A stretch of DNA of 64,000 nucleotides from Mycolicibacterium mageritense (lineage in GTDB: Bacteria; Actinomycetota; Actinomycetes; Mycobacteriales; Mycobacteriaceae): NCBI RefSeq assembly GCF_010727475.1, contig NZ_AP022567.1:6634001-6698000 (forward strand), given 5' to 3'. Positions within the stretch are counted from its first letter, which is position 1. Each line of letters opens with the position of its first letter. The notes under the pieces were generated by a model. It searched no databases. It was not told the origin of the DNA and was given only the letters and a program-made list of their open reading frames with translations. Both the position numbers and the translations under genes were made by a program. This document shows, piece by piece, positions 1-7,613 of this stretch.

Positions 1-448
1 TCAAGTCGGCGTGGCCGCAATGCCGTGCGTACTCGGCGATCATGTGCGTATAAATCCAACGCAGGCTGACCACACCGTCCATGAACGGACTGGTGTCCTC
101 CAGCTCCCGAGCCGCACAATTGGCACGCGCGCACCGGATTTCTTCGCGCCAGACGTCTGCCGCAGCCCGGTACGAACCGTGCTGCGACAGCTCGAAGCCA
201 CCGTCGTGGCCCTCAGCGTGATTTCCCGGGCCATAGATCGGCGGGGCCGATTCGCCTGCCAGGACGCGCCGAAACCAGTTGCGTTCGACCTCGGCGACAT
301 GCTGAACCAACCCCAGCAGCGTCATCGTCGACGGTGGCACCGCGGCAGTGCGCAACTGTTGGTCGTCGAGCCCCTCGCATTTCAATGCCAAAGTCGCCCG
401 GTAGAAATCCAGCCAGCTCTCCAGCGTGGTGCGCTCATCTGCATTCAT
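1..448 (-). CDS. DinB/DUF664-family protein (3' end cut by window edge)
   Basis: An open frame on the minus strand begins at an ATG whose complement is at 446-448 and runs off the left edge; the tca at 1-3 is not in frame. Its 149 visible residues fit the DinB-like four-helix metal-binding fold (DUF664): LVQHVAEVERNWF supplies the first helix histidine, and IYTHMIAEYARHCGHADL is the usual C-terminal signature with further His ligands. Only the last dozen or so residues should be missing. DinB-like proteins include bacillithiol or mycothiol transferases, but the substrate cannot be read here. No clear ribosome-binding site precedes the ATG. Family call good, function unknown. Confidence 0.8.
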   Translation of the reverse strand, partial: MNADERTTLESWLDFYRATLALKCEGLDDQQLRTAAVPPSTMTLLGLVQHVAEVERNWFRRVLAGESAPPIYGPGNHAEGHDGGFELSQHGSYRAAADVWREEIRCARANCAARELEDTSPFMDGVVSLRWIYTHMIAEYARHCGHADL

Positions 449-528
449 CGGTGGTGTGAGACGCCCTGTCGATGTCACAGGCACCGATGATGCCAGCGCA
501 GGCAGACACGCGCGTCAGCGTCCGCGCT

Positions 529-1812
529 TCATCGACGCGTACGGGTCGGCAATGCGGCGACCGCCAACGTGGCCACGCCGGAGATCGTGAGCGCCCGCAC
601 GAATCCGCCGGCTCCGGCGAAGCCGGCGATCACGTCGAAAACCGCGATGCCGAGGCCGCTGCCGACGGCGAACGCGATCTCCTGGAGTGCACCCGCATGC
701 GAAAGCAACGCTGTGGGCGTCGCGTTGAACAACGCCACGACGGCAAGCGTGCCGACGATGCCGAAGCCGAACCCGACGAGCGCAAGACCGGGCGCATAGC
801 CGCCGCCCTGGGCAATCCACAACAACCCGGCCGACTGGAGCGTGAGTGCCAATGCCACCACGACCGGCCGTGACATCACCCGGACCAGCAGCGGCCCGCA
901 GATGCCACCGACCGCCGTCGCCGCGGCCTGCGGGATCAACACCAGTCCCGCCTGAGTGGGGCTCCAGCCCAACGCATCCTGAACGTGGATGCTGATCAGA
1001 TAGACAGACGCCGCAGCGGTCGCCGACGACACGAGGACTTGCGCGAACGAGCCCGCGAAGCCACGCTCGCGAAACAGCTCGACCGCGATGAACGGCGCAC
1101 TCAGGCGACGTTGTCGCCGGACGAAAGCGGCGAACACCGCGATGGCGACGGCGGCGATCGTCACACCGACGACCGGGTTCGCGACCACATGCTGTACGCC
1201 GAAGACGATGCCGCCGAGGGCGACTGCCGAGGCCAGCACACTGGGGACGTCCCAACTGACCACCGCTTGCGACCGCGTGTCCGGAACCAGCCAGATCGTC
1301 AGGAGGATCCCCGAGGCCGCGATCGGGACGCACGCGAGAAACACCGATCGCCAACCGAAGTGATCGGTGAGTGCTCCGCCGAGTATCGGCCCGACGGCGT
1401 TGGCGGCACCGAACGTCGCGACCCACAGCCCGTTGGCCACCGTGCGCGCGTGACCGCGATAGAGCGCCGCGATCGTGGAGACCACGTTGGCCACCACGAG
1501 GGCACCGGCCACGCCGAGCAGCACCCTCGCGCCGATGAGCACCCCTGGTCCAGGGGCCATCCCGGCGACGGCGTTCATGACCGTGAAACCCGTCATCCCG
1601 GTGAGCAGCAACGCTTTTCGACCGAACCGATCCCCCAGCCTGGCCGCCATCACGATGCTCGCCGCCATGGCGAGCGGGTACACGTCGACGATCCACGCCC
1701 GGTGCGTCGGCCGAGCGCCGAGGTCCGCCACGATGCTGGGAAGCGCCGTGTTGACCATGCTCACGGCCAAGCTGCCGGTGAGGATGCCGACGAGCAGGGG
1801 CACCATGGCCAC
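529..1812 (-). CDS. MFS drug-resistance-type transporter (DHA2-like)
   Basis: This is an integral membrane exporter of about 427 residues with many hydrophobic helices and the MFS motif A between helices 2 and 3 (ARLGDRFGRKALLL); helix 1 contains the typical VNTALPSI. It probably drives proton-coupled efflux of a small toxic compound. The longer open frame upstream would run into the neighbouring regulator, so I chose the GTG at 1812, preceded by AGGAGGAG about 10 bases away; the ATG at 1806 is an alternative. It is divergent from the HxlR regulator with two short palindromes between them, which suggests regulator-controlled efflux. Confidence 0.82.
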   Translation of the reverse strand: MAMVPLLVGILTGSLAVSMVNTALPSIVADLGARPTHRAWIVDVYPLAMAASIVMAARLGDRFGRKALLLTGMTGFTVMNAVAGMAPGPGVLIGARVLLGVAGALVVANVVSTIAALYRGHARTVANGLWVATFGAANAVGPILGGALTDHFGWRSVFLACVPIAASGILLTIWLVPDTRSQAVVSWDVPSVLASAVALGGIVFGVQHVVANPVVGVTIAAVAIAVFAAFVRRQRRLSAPFIAVELFRERGFAGSFAQVLVSSATAAASVYLISIHVQDALGWSPTQAGLVLIPQAAATAVGGICGPLLVRVMSRPVVVALALTLQSAGLLWIAQGGGYAPGLALVGFGFGIVGTLAVVALFNATPTALLSHAGALQEIAFAVGSGLGIAVFDVIAGFAGAGGFVRALTISGVATLAVAALPTRTRR

Positions 1813-1901
1813 ACCGGGGCGTCGCTCCTCCTGGTCGCGCAGATCCTGGCAGCTCGATATCACATTTACGATGGTTGGCCATATGGAGCGCTCAAGCAAG
1901 T

Positions 1902-1926
1902 ACTGACCAATCAGTGAGATACTCAC
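1902..1926. promoter_or_regulatory. Two overlapping inverted repeats, probable HxlR operator
   Basis: Two perfect inverted repeats abut: ACTGA-CCAA-TCAGT at 1902-1915 and GTGAG-ATA-CTCAC at 1914-1926. They end 3 bases before the regulator's ATG and lie about 90 bases upstream of the MFS start, where a divergent autoregulatory operator would sit. That HxlR binds here is inferred from position. Confidence 0.55.
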
Positions 1927-1929
1927 CAA

Positions 1930-2322
1930 ATGGGTAGCAATGGAGCTCAGCCCGGTTCGAGGCACAGAACCGCAAAGGTGGTGGAGGCGTGGTCGCGGCC
2001 GTGCGCGGCAGAGATTGCCGTCGCGGTACTCGGGGGCGCGTGGAAACCGACGATCTTGCAGAAACTCGATCGCCACGGGGTTGTCCGCTTCGGCGAGCTG
2101 ACGCGGATGCTCGGTGACCCGACGCCTCGGGTACTGACCAAACAACTCCGCGAACTCGAACAAGATGGACTGGTGCGCCGGACCGTCTACGCCGAAGTCC
2201 CGCCCCGCGTCGAGTACTCGCTCACCGACATCGGGCGATCGGCCCAGGATCTTCTCGGCGCGATGACCACGTGGGGTGCGGAATACTCACGGTGGCATCG
2301 GAATCGGGCGGAGAGCCGATGA
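1930..2322 (+). CDS. HxlR-family winged-helix transcriptional regulator
   Basis: The 130-residue protein has the canonical HxlR core: an N-terminal cysteine region, LGGAWKPTILQKL, RFGELTRML, LTKQLRELEQDGLVRR and the wing PRVEYSLTDIG. HxlR proteins are DNA-binding dimers, often sensing electrophiles or aromatic compounds. The gene is divergent from the MFS pump and is followed by a GNAT gene in an ATGA overlap (stop TGA 2320-2322, next ATG 2319), so regulator and acetyltransferase are probably co-transcribed. The start sits directly behind two palindromes, consistent with autoregulation. Confidence 0.9.
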   Translation: MGSNGAQPGSRHRTAKVVEAWSRPCAAEIAVAVLGGAWKPTILQKLDRHGVVRFGELTRMLGDPTPRVLTKQLRELEQDGLVRRTVYAEVPPRVEYSLTDIGRSAQDLLGAMTTWGAEYSRWHRNRAESR

Positions 2323-2804
2323 TGACCGACTGCAGCCGGATCCGCAAAGCCGTCGTCGACGATGCTGTGCCGATCACCCGCATCGTGACCGACGCCTACA
2401 CGCCGTACGTCGACCGGATCGGCCGCAGTCCCGCACCGATGGGCGTCGACTACCACGCACTCGTGACACAGACCGATCACGTACGTGTCTTGGCGGACGT
2501 CGACGGCGTGGCGGGCGTGATCGTGCTGGTGCCCGAGGCCGACCATTTGCTGATCGAGAATGTCGCAGTGGCCCCGCGAGCACAGGGCCGCGGATACGGA
2601 CGCAGCCTGCTCCGGTATGCCGAGCAGCAAGCCCGATTGGCCGGATACGGCGAGGCACGGCTCTACACCAACGTTGCGATGGTCGAAAACCTGGCCCTCT
2701 ATTCGCGTTTGGGCTATGTCGAGGTCGACCGGCGCCACGAGGACGGTTTCGACCGCGTCTATCTCGCGAAGAGCGTCCCGGCACCAGAGCCCGGCAACGA
2801 GTAG
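2319..2804 (+). CDS. GNAT-family N-acetyltransferase
   Basis: A 161-residue single-domain GNAT. The acetyl-CoA pyrophosphate-binding loop is visible as RAQGRGYGRSLL, preceded by strand IENVAVAP and followed by the C-terminal Y-x-R-LGYVEV motif. The ATG at 2319 overlaps the stop of the HxlR gene, indicating translational coupling. Because it shares an operon with a drug-pump-type regulator, it could modify the exported compound or an amine antibiotic, but nothing in the sequence identifies the substrate. Confidence 0.85.
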   Translation: MMTDCSRIRKAVVDDAVPITRIVTDAYTPYVDRIGRSPAPMGVDYHALVTQTDHVRVLADVDGVAGVIVLVPEADHLLIENVAVAPRAQGRGYGRSLLRYAEQQARLAGYGEARLYTNVAMVENLALYSRLGYVEVDRRHEDGFDRVYLAKSVPAPEPGNE

Positions 2805-2952
2805 GTGGCCCGCGCCCGAGAATTGACGCACGCGCTATCTGGCAGCGCCGCGGCTGTCCGGCACCGCTATTTGCCGTACCGCCCAGAACGCCTGGGATAT
2901 TCCGGGCAATCCGGCGCCATGACGGTGAAGATGTTGGCATCCTTCTTCACTT

Positions 2953-3738
2953 ATGGGCGACTTTGGCGTGATCGGCGCGTGGCTCCTGCTGGCCATCGTC
3001 TTGGTGGGCGGGGTGGCGCTCGCGGTGGGCAGCGTTCTGCTGGCCGGCCGCCTGATCGCCCGCGATGCGCGCCCCGAGCACAATTCGATACTGTCGCCGT
3101 TTCTCACCGTGGTCGGCCTCGTCTACGGTGCGCTGCTGGGATTCACGGTCGTCGTCGGATGGCAGCAATTTCTGTCGGCCGAGACCAATGTGTCCAATGA
3201 GGCCGCGACGTTGTCGACGTTGTATCGGCAGACCGTCGCCATGCCGCAGCCCGAGCAGGCGCAGGTGCGCGAACAGCTTCGGATCTATGCGAATGCGCTG
3301 CAGGGGCCCGAGTGGGGCAAGCAGGAGTTCGGCGGCATCAGTAACCACGGGCGCGCGGCCCTCACGCAGCTGTACCGCATCGTCGGCGCGAAGAAACCCG
3401 AAGCCGAGGCGAGCCCGATCGATCAGCAGTTCCTCAGCCAGCTCTCGGTCCTCGCATCGGACCGCAGCGCGCGCATCCTCAACGCCAAACCGCGAATACC
3501 CACGCTGTTGTGGTGTGCGTTGATCTTCGGCGGGTTCGTGTTGATCATGATCACGAGCTTCATGCGGCTTGCGAACAGCCGCGCTCACATGATCCTGGTG
3601 AGTGCCGTCACCGTCCTGCTTGCCTTGTTGCTGTTCCTGATCTTTGCGCTGGATCACCCATACGGGCCGAACGGCGTCACCCCGCGGCCCATCTCCCACG
3701 CCGTCGAGGTGTTCGATCTCGTCGACGCAGGAAACTAG
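2953..3738 (+). CDS. DUF4239 (bestrophin-like) membrane protein
   Basis: This 261-residue protein has two N-terminal transmembrane segments (about residues 5-30 and 45-70), a soluble alpha-helical middle with conserved N-x-EAATLSTLYRQ, and two C-terminal transmembrane segments (about 180-200 and 212-235). That is the DUF4239 architecture, common in actinobacteria and annotated as bestrophin-like. A role in ion conductance is only a family suggestion. It stands alone between the GNAT gene and a convergent secreted protein gene. Confidence 0.75.
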   Translation: MGDFGVIGAWLLLAIVLVGGVALAVGSVLLAGRLIARDARPEHNSILSPFLTVVGLVYGALLGFTVVVGWQQFLSAETNVSNEAATLSTLYRQTVAMPQPEQAQVREQLRIYANALQGPEWGKQEFGGISNHGRAALTQLYRIVGAKKPEAEASPIDQQFLSQLSVLASDRSARILNAKPRIPTLLWCALIFGGFVLIMITSFMRLANSRAHMILVSAVTVLLALLLFLIFALDHPYGPNGVTPRPISHAVEVFDLVDAGN

Positions 3739-3744
3739 CCGGGG

Positions 3745-4347
3745 CTACGGCGTCGGTGCGCCCGGCGCCGGTGGTGCCGCGGGAGCAGCCCCGTTGATCG
3801 GCTGGAATTCGTATCCGGGTGGCGGCGGTCCGTTCAACGGGTAGTAACCGGGCGGCAGCGCCGGCCCGGCGGGCGCCGACCCGGGCTCGGGCGCGGTGAC
3901 GGGAGTTTCGGATCCCGGCGCGTTCATCGACACATACCCGGGCGGCAGCGGAGGCGGCGGACCGGCGCCTGGCGGCGGCGCGGCCAGAGCGCCGTCGGTC
4001 GGGCCTTGCAGTTCGTACGGGTTCTGGGCCTGATGCCACAGATCCCTGAGGGTTCCGAGCGGACCCGAGCCGTACTTTCCCGAGCCGTAGACCGGATTGG
4101 CGATCTCAGGCACGGTCGGCGCTCCGATCGGTGGCGGCGCAGGGGCCGCCTGGGCGTCGGCCGGGAGCACAACGGGTTGGCCGGGCGGCGCGGCTGCCGG
4201 ATCAGTTGGTGCGGGCGGCGGGTTTGGAACCGGATCCGCATGGGCGGTGCCTGCTGCTGCACTCAGGAGACCGCCGACGACGGCGAACCCCGCAATCGCA
4301 TACTTCGCCGAACGGACGGATGGCGCGGTGCGGTGCCCTTCGGTCAT
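3745..4347 (-). CDS. Secreted proline/alanine-rich protein
   Basis: The 200-residue protein starts with a Sec signal peptide (hydrophobic IAGFAVVGGLLSAAAGTAHA, cleavage near residue 37 before DPVPN). The mature part is dominated by Pro, Ala and Gly with a short ordered stretch around YGSGKYGSGPLGTLRDLWHQAQNPYELQ. LPPGY appears twice, with a similar PPPGY further on. It resembles other short mycobacterial exported proline-rich proteins, probably associated with the cell wall. No enzymatic motif is seen. It converges with the DUF4239 gene, with 6 bases between stops. Confidence 0.65.
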   Translation of the reverse strand: MTEGHRTAPSVRSAKYAIAGFAVVGGLLSAAAGTAHADPVPNPPPAPTDPAAAPPGQPVVLPADAQAAPAPPPIGAPTVPEIANPVYGSGKYGSGPLGTLRDLWHQAQNPYELQGPTDGALAAPPPGAGPPPPLPPGYVSMNAPGSETPVTAPEPGSAPAGPALPPGYYPLNGPPPPGYEFQPINGAAPAAPPAPGAPTP

Positions 4348-4522
4348 GGATCCGGAGGTTCCTCTCTGTAACGCCTACTCGAAACGTACTGGGCATCGTC
4401 GCACAGATGGGCCGATGCCACCATGCAGGTTCAGGATCCAGGCGGTGCCTCGGTGCCGACAGCTTTGTTTAGCTAAGCTTCAAGTGTCCGATTGCAGTCC
4501 CCAGACACCGAGGTGGGCATTC

Positions 4523-4750
4523 ATGATCTTGACCAAGGCGGCGTTGACGGCCGTCGCGGCCGCGGCCGCGATCTCCGGAGCAGCCATCGGCCTGGGCGCG
4601 GGCGCGGCGAATGCCGACCCGGAACCGCCACCGTGGGCGCCCAAGAAACCGGCCGAGTCGTGGCAGGGCCACCCGATGGTGTGGGCGCAGTTGCCGGCCG
4701 GTGGGCACTGGGGCGTGTGGGTCAACGGAGACTTCCTGCCGTTCACCTGA
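4523..4750 (+). CDS. Small secreted protein, 75 aa
   Basis: The ATG at 4523 opens a 75-codon gene with a signal peptide (residues about 1-31, ending GAGAANA) and a 44-residue mature chain rich in Trp and Pro (PPPWAPKKPAESW, GHWGVWVNGDFLPF). A longer reading from upstream would overlap the divergent secreted-protein gene, so I prefer the internal ATG, which places the signal peptide at the N-terminus. Function unknown. It lies just before the tRNA cluster, on the opposite strand. Confidence 0.6.
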   Translation: MILTKAALTAVAAAAAISGAAIGLGAGAANADPEPPPWAPKKPAESWQGHPMVWAQLPAGGHWGVWVNGDFLPFT

Positions 4751-4786
4751 GCCGCCGGCCCTCGCAGGATGACGTCGGGCAGTGTG

Positions 4787-4860
4787 TGCGCCGAGCGGGG
4801 CTCGAACCCGCGACCGTCACGTTATAAGCGTGCCGCACTGACCAACCGTGCTACCGGCGC
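4787..4860 (-). tRNA. tRNA with anticodon UAU (tRNA-Ile by codon table)
   Basis: A full cloverleaf folds on the minus strand: acceptor GCGCCGG/TCGGCGC, D-stem GCAC/GTGC, anticodon loop CTTATAA with U33 and anticodon TAT, T-arm GCGGG-TTCGAGC-CCCGC, discriminator A. CCA is not encoded. The outer anticodon-stem pair is a G-A mismatch. An anticodon UAU would read AUA, normally served in bacteria by a lysidine-modified CAU tRNA. Total length is 74 nt. Confidence 0.85.
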
Positions 4861-4893
4861 CTGACCTGTCATCGGGCAACAGGATCGGGTGTG

Positions 4894-4969
4894 TGGCGCC
4901 CTCGGCAGGGCTCGAACCTGCAACCTCCGGCCTCGGAAACCGGTGCACTATCCGTTGTGCAACAAGGGC
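4894..4969 (-). tRNA. tRNA-Arg(CCG)
   Basis: The minus-strand cloverleaf has acceptor GCCCTTG/CGAGGGC, D-stem GCAC/GTGC, anticodon loop TTCCGAG with anticodon CCG, T-arm GCAGG-TTCGAGC-CCTGC and discriminator G. The terminal CCA is encoded (complement of 4894-4896). It decodes CGG, a frequent Arg codon in this GC-rich genome. Confidence 0.93.
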
Positions 4970-5027
4970 TTTGGTGCGCGCGAAGGGACGTGATCCCCAA
5001 ACCGCTTCGCGCGCATGACATCTGCGG

Positions 5028-5099
5028 CTCCCCGGGCAGGACTCGAACCTGCAGTCACGGATCAACAATCCGCCGGTTTGCCGATTAACCGACCGGGGA
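5028..5099 (-). tRNA. tRNA-Asn(GTT)
   Basis: The minus-strand cloverleaf has acceptor TCCCCGG/CCGGGGA, D-stem GGTT/AACC, anticodon loop TTGTTGA with anticodon GTT, T-arm GCAGG-TTCGAGT-CCTGC and discriminator G. CCA is not encoded. It belongs to the cluster of minus-strand tRNA genes, about 58 nt upstream of tRNA-Arg. Confidence 0.93.
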
Positions 5100-5109
5100 A
5101 GGGGCCGTG

Positions 5110-5142
5110 GCCGCGGCGAGCAGGCGCGCTACTCGCCGCGGC
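5110..5142. terminator. GC-rich hairpin after the HNH gene
   Basis: GCCGCGGCGAG at 5110-5120 pairs perfectly with CTCGCCGCGGC at 5132-5142 around an 11-base loop. It lies between the HNH stop codon and tRNA-Asn. There is no T-tract, as is common for mycobacterial terminators. Confidence 0.5.
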
Positions 5143-5143
5143 G

Positions 5144-5623
5144 TCAACCTGGTGTGCACCGGAACCGGTCCCGCTGTTTGGGTTCGAAAGGCTCACGGCT
5201 CATCACCATCCCGGCTTCCTGCGGAGTGCGGTCACCCTTCTTGCCGTTGCAGGGCTGACACGCCGCCACCAGGTTGAACCATCCGTCCCCACCGCCGCGG
5301 CAGCGCGGCAGCACGTGGTCGACGGTGTCGGCGCGCGCACCGCAGTACACGCAGACGAACCCGTCACGCCGTAGCACCCCCTCACGGGTGGCCCGATCGT
5401 TCGGCCGGTACGGGATGTGTGCGTATTCGCGCAGCGCAACCGATATAGGTAGTTCGATGACCAGCGACGGGCCGTGCACGTGCACAGCGGGAGTGTGCAG
5501 ATCGATGACATACACGACATCCCGCAGGATCAGCCGGACCGCCTCCTGCCAGGGGATCCGGGACAGCACACGGTAGTCGGCGTTGTAGACCTCGACGGTC
5601 AGGTTCGGAACAAGAGCTGTCAT
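5144..5623 (-). CDS. HNH endonuclease domain protein
   Basis: The 159-residue protein has a C-terminal HNH/McrA-like nuclease: zinc-binding CVYCG, catalytic TVDHVLPRCRGG, WFNLVAAC and CQPCNGKKG. The first 90 residues carry a conserved strand-rich extension. The ATG at 5623 has a strong ribosome-binding site (AAAGGAGG, nine bases upstream), which rules out the longer frame starting inside tRNA-Lys. The gene sits between tRNA-Lys and tRNA-Asn on the same strand. It may act as a standalone DNA nuclease of unknown target, or derive from a mobile element that used the tRNA cluster. Confidence 0.85.
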   Translation of the reverse strand: MTALVPNLTVEVYNADYRVLSRIPWQEAVRLILRDVVYVIDLHTPAVHVHGPSLVIELPISVALREYAHIPYRPNDRATREGVLRRDGFVCVYCGARADTVDHVLPRCRGGGDGWFNLVAACQPCNGKKGDRTPQEAGMVMSREPFEPKQRDRFRCTPG

Positions 5624-5674
5624 GGCCGCATGCCTCCTTTCGGTGTCGGATGTGTGGCGCGGAAAGTTGCCCGC

Positions 5675-5750
5675 TGGTGGGTCGCCCGGGACTCGAACCC
5701 GGAATTCATGGGTAAAAGCCAAGAGTGATGCGCGATTTCACCAACGACCC
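5675..5750 (-). tRNA. tRNA-Lys(TTT)
   Basis: The minus-strand fold has acceptor GGGTCGT/GCGACCC, D-stem GTGA/TCAC, anticodon loop CTTTTAC with anticodon TTT, T-arm CCGGG-TTCGAGT-CCCGG, discriminator A and an encoded CCA. The second pair of the anticodon stem is a T-T mismatch and the variable loop is only four bases, so it departs somewhat from a canonical tRNA-Lys. The 3' half points toward the HNH gene. Confidence 0.8.
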
Positions 5751-6163
5751 AAGCGTTGCCCAAGCCGCTGTGCCGCATTCGATGTTGCTACGGCGAACGG
5801 CGATTTGCAAACAGCAAACTTACGACGAAAGTTGGTGTCTCACAGCTCAATTGGGCGCAGAGAACTGGGGATACGTCAGCCGACGTTCCCAGCAGGGCAA
5901 ACAACGATATTGAGAGATATATGAGATTTCCCGTGCACCCGACGCTTCTCGACCAGGCCTGCGCCCTGCGTGCGGGTTTCCGCGCACGACAAAGCGGCCG
6001 TGGATGCGCCCCGCATCCCGGCCCGCCGATAGTGAATGCGCGTCATGGTCACGGGACGACGGTAGCACCCCGGCCCCAGGTGTCCACGGATTATTCGGGA
6101 GCGGTGCTCAAAGCCTGTGAAAGGCACCGTTTCTCGCGGGTCAGCAGGCTGCGCCGCCGACGG
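5751..6163. other. Intergenic region without a recognisable gene
   Basis: About 410 bases between tRNA-Lys and the esterase gene. The stretch 5790-5930 is noticeably more AT-rich than its surroundings and should contain the promoter for the minus-strand tRNA/HNH cluster. No frame gives a convincing protein, and I see no repeat or attachment site that I can define. Confidence 0.5.
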
Positions 6164-7090
6164 CTACCGCGCGTGAGAATTGAAGAACCGCCATGACGCG
6201 TCGGAAGCGTCGAAGGCGCGTGAGGTCGAGCCGGCCTCAAGGAGCACCGTGGGAGCCCCGGGCCAGGTGTGGCCGCCGCCGTCGATCCGCATGAAGACGA
6301 CCTCGGTTCCCGCTGCGCAACTGGCCGACACCAGTCGATGCGTCTGAGTTCCGTCGCCGGCATCGGCCAGCACATCCTCGGCCGGGCCTGCGGGGCAACC
6401 GTCGACCTGCCGCCAGCGGTCGGCCATCGCCGGGGCCGAAACGATGTCGCTGACGCCGCCACGACCCGTCATCGGGCCACCGTCGAAGGGCACGACCGGA
6501 TCCGCGGTGCCGTGTACCGCCAGCACCGAAACCGGCCGCGACGGATTGCACGCGACGTTGGTCCCGAGGGTTCCGGCCACCGGCGCGGCCGCGGCGAACA
6601 GGTCGGCACGTTCGCATGCCAGCCGGTTCGCCATGAACGCTCCCGCCGACAGTCCGGTGACGAAGACACGTCCCGGATCGACGTTGTATTCGGCGACCAA
6701 CCTGCTGACCAGTTCGGACAGGAAGCCGACGTCGTTGACGCCCTGCCGATCCGGTATGGAGGCACCGCGGCCGTCGGCCCAGCTGAAGTCGATGCCGTCG
6801 GGATAGGCCACGACGAATCCGTGCGCGTCGGCGACCGCGTCATAGTGGGTCAGGTTGGCCTGGTCCCGGCCCGTCGCGCCGGCCGCGTGCAGGTTGATGA
6901 CGAGGCCCGATGGATGTTCGACCCCCGCGGGCGCGTGCACGCTGTACGTGCGCGCCAGCCCACCGAAGTCGATCTGCGCGGTCGGATAGGGACTCGCCGC
7001 CGCGGGCACCGAGACTCCCGCCGCAACGCAGTCCAGGACACCCAACACCGCTGCTGACGCCCGCTGACGAAGTCTCACTGCGCAGAACAT
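6164..7090 (-). CDS. LpqC-like secreted esterase / PHB-depolymerase family
   Basis: A 308-residue alpha/beta hydrolase with an N-terminal export signal. Catalytic elements are visible: the nucleophile elbow GLSAGAFMAN, acid region HGTADPVVPFDG and histidine GGGHTWPG; the oxyanion strand is LVINLHAAGATG. This is the esterase family of mycobacterial LpqC and polyhydroxybutyrate depolymerases, acting outside the membrane on ester substrates. The signal region contains a cysteine (VLDC) that is a poor lipobox, so lipidation is doubtful. I chose the ATG at 7090; the reading extended to 7132 would need a TTG start. Confidence 0.78.
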   Translation of the reverse strand: MFCAVRLRQRASAAVLGVLDCVAAGVSVPAAASPYPTAQIDFGGLARTYSVHAPAGVEHPSGLVINLHAAGATGRDQANLTHYDAVADAHGFVVAYPDGIDFSWADGRGASIPDRQGVNDVGFLSELVSRLVAEYNVDPGRVFVTGLSAGAFMANRLACERADLFAAAAPVAGTLGTNVACNPSRPVSVLAVHGTADPVVPFDGGPMTGRGGVSDIVSAPAMADRWRQVDGCPAGPAEDVLADAGDGTQTHRLVSASCAAGTEVVFMRIDGGGHTWPGAPTVLLEAGSTSRAFDASDASWRFFNSHAR

Positions 7091-7217
7091 CCCGGGGATG
7101 CTAAGGAGTGCGAACCAACCGAGGGCGAACAAGGAGTGTCCACGAGGGGTTACGTTACGGCGGTCGCGCGCGGCTCGGGCCGCTTTCCCGAGCTGACCGA
7201 TGGTCCACTATGGAGGG

Positions 7218-7595
7218 ATGGAGTCGACGCGTGTGGACCGCTGGTTGTGGGCGGTCCGGCTGACGAAGACCCGGCCCGACGCCGCCGCGGCATGCCGGGG
7301 CGGCCACGTCCACGTCAACGACCGGCCTGCCAAGCCTGCGACGACGGTCGCCCCCGGTGACAAGATTCGCGCCCGCGTGGGCGACACCACGCGGATCGTC
7401 GAGGTGGTCCGGGTGATCCAGAAACGTGTCGGTGCCTCCGATGCGGTGACGTGCTACCTGGATCGAACGCCCGCGCCGCCGCCGACACCGTACGTTCCGG
7501 TGGCGGTTCGGGATCGCGGGGCCGGGCGGCCGACCAAACGGGAACGTCGCGTGCTGGACAAGTGGCGCGCGGAACAGCGGTCGGCGGGGTTCTGA
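7218..7595 (+). CDS. S4-domain RNA-binding protein (Hsp15-like)
   Basis: The 125-residue protein opens with an S4 RNA-binding domain (VDRWLWAVRLTKTRPDAAAACRGG... VHVNDRPAKPATTVAPGDKI) and ends in a basic tail (RPTKRERRVLDKW). This is the Hsp15/ribosome-associated S4 architecture; such proteins bind stalled large ribosomal subunits or structured RNA. The ATG at 7218 is preceded by GGAGG. The gene diverges from the esterase. Confidence 0.85.
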   Translation: MESTRVDRWLWAVRLTKTRPDAAAACRGGHVHVNDRPAKPATTVAPGDKIRARVGDTTRIVEVVRVIQKRVGASDAVTCYLDRTPAPPPTPYVPVAVRDRGAGRPTKRERRVLDKWRAEQRSAGF

Positions 7596-7613
7596 GAACA
7601 CCGCCGATCAGGC

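Noticed and set aside
4461..4479. AGCTT...AAGCT inverted repeat containing palindrome TTAGCTAA
   Set aside because: Short and isolated; it could be an operator for the small secreted protein, but nothing ties it to a regulator.
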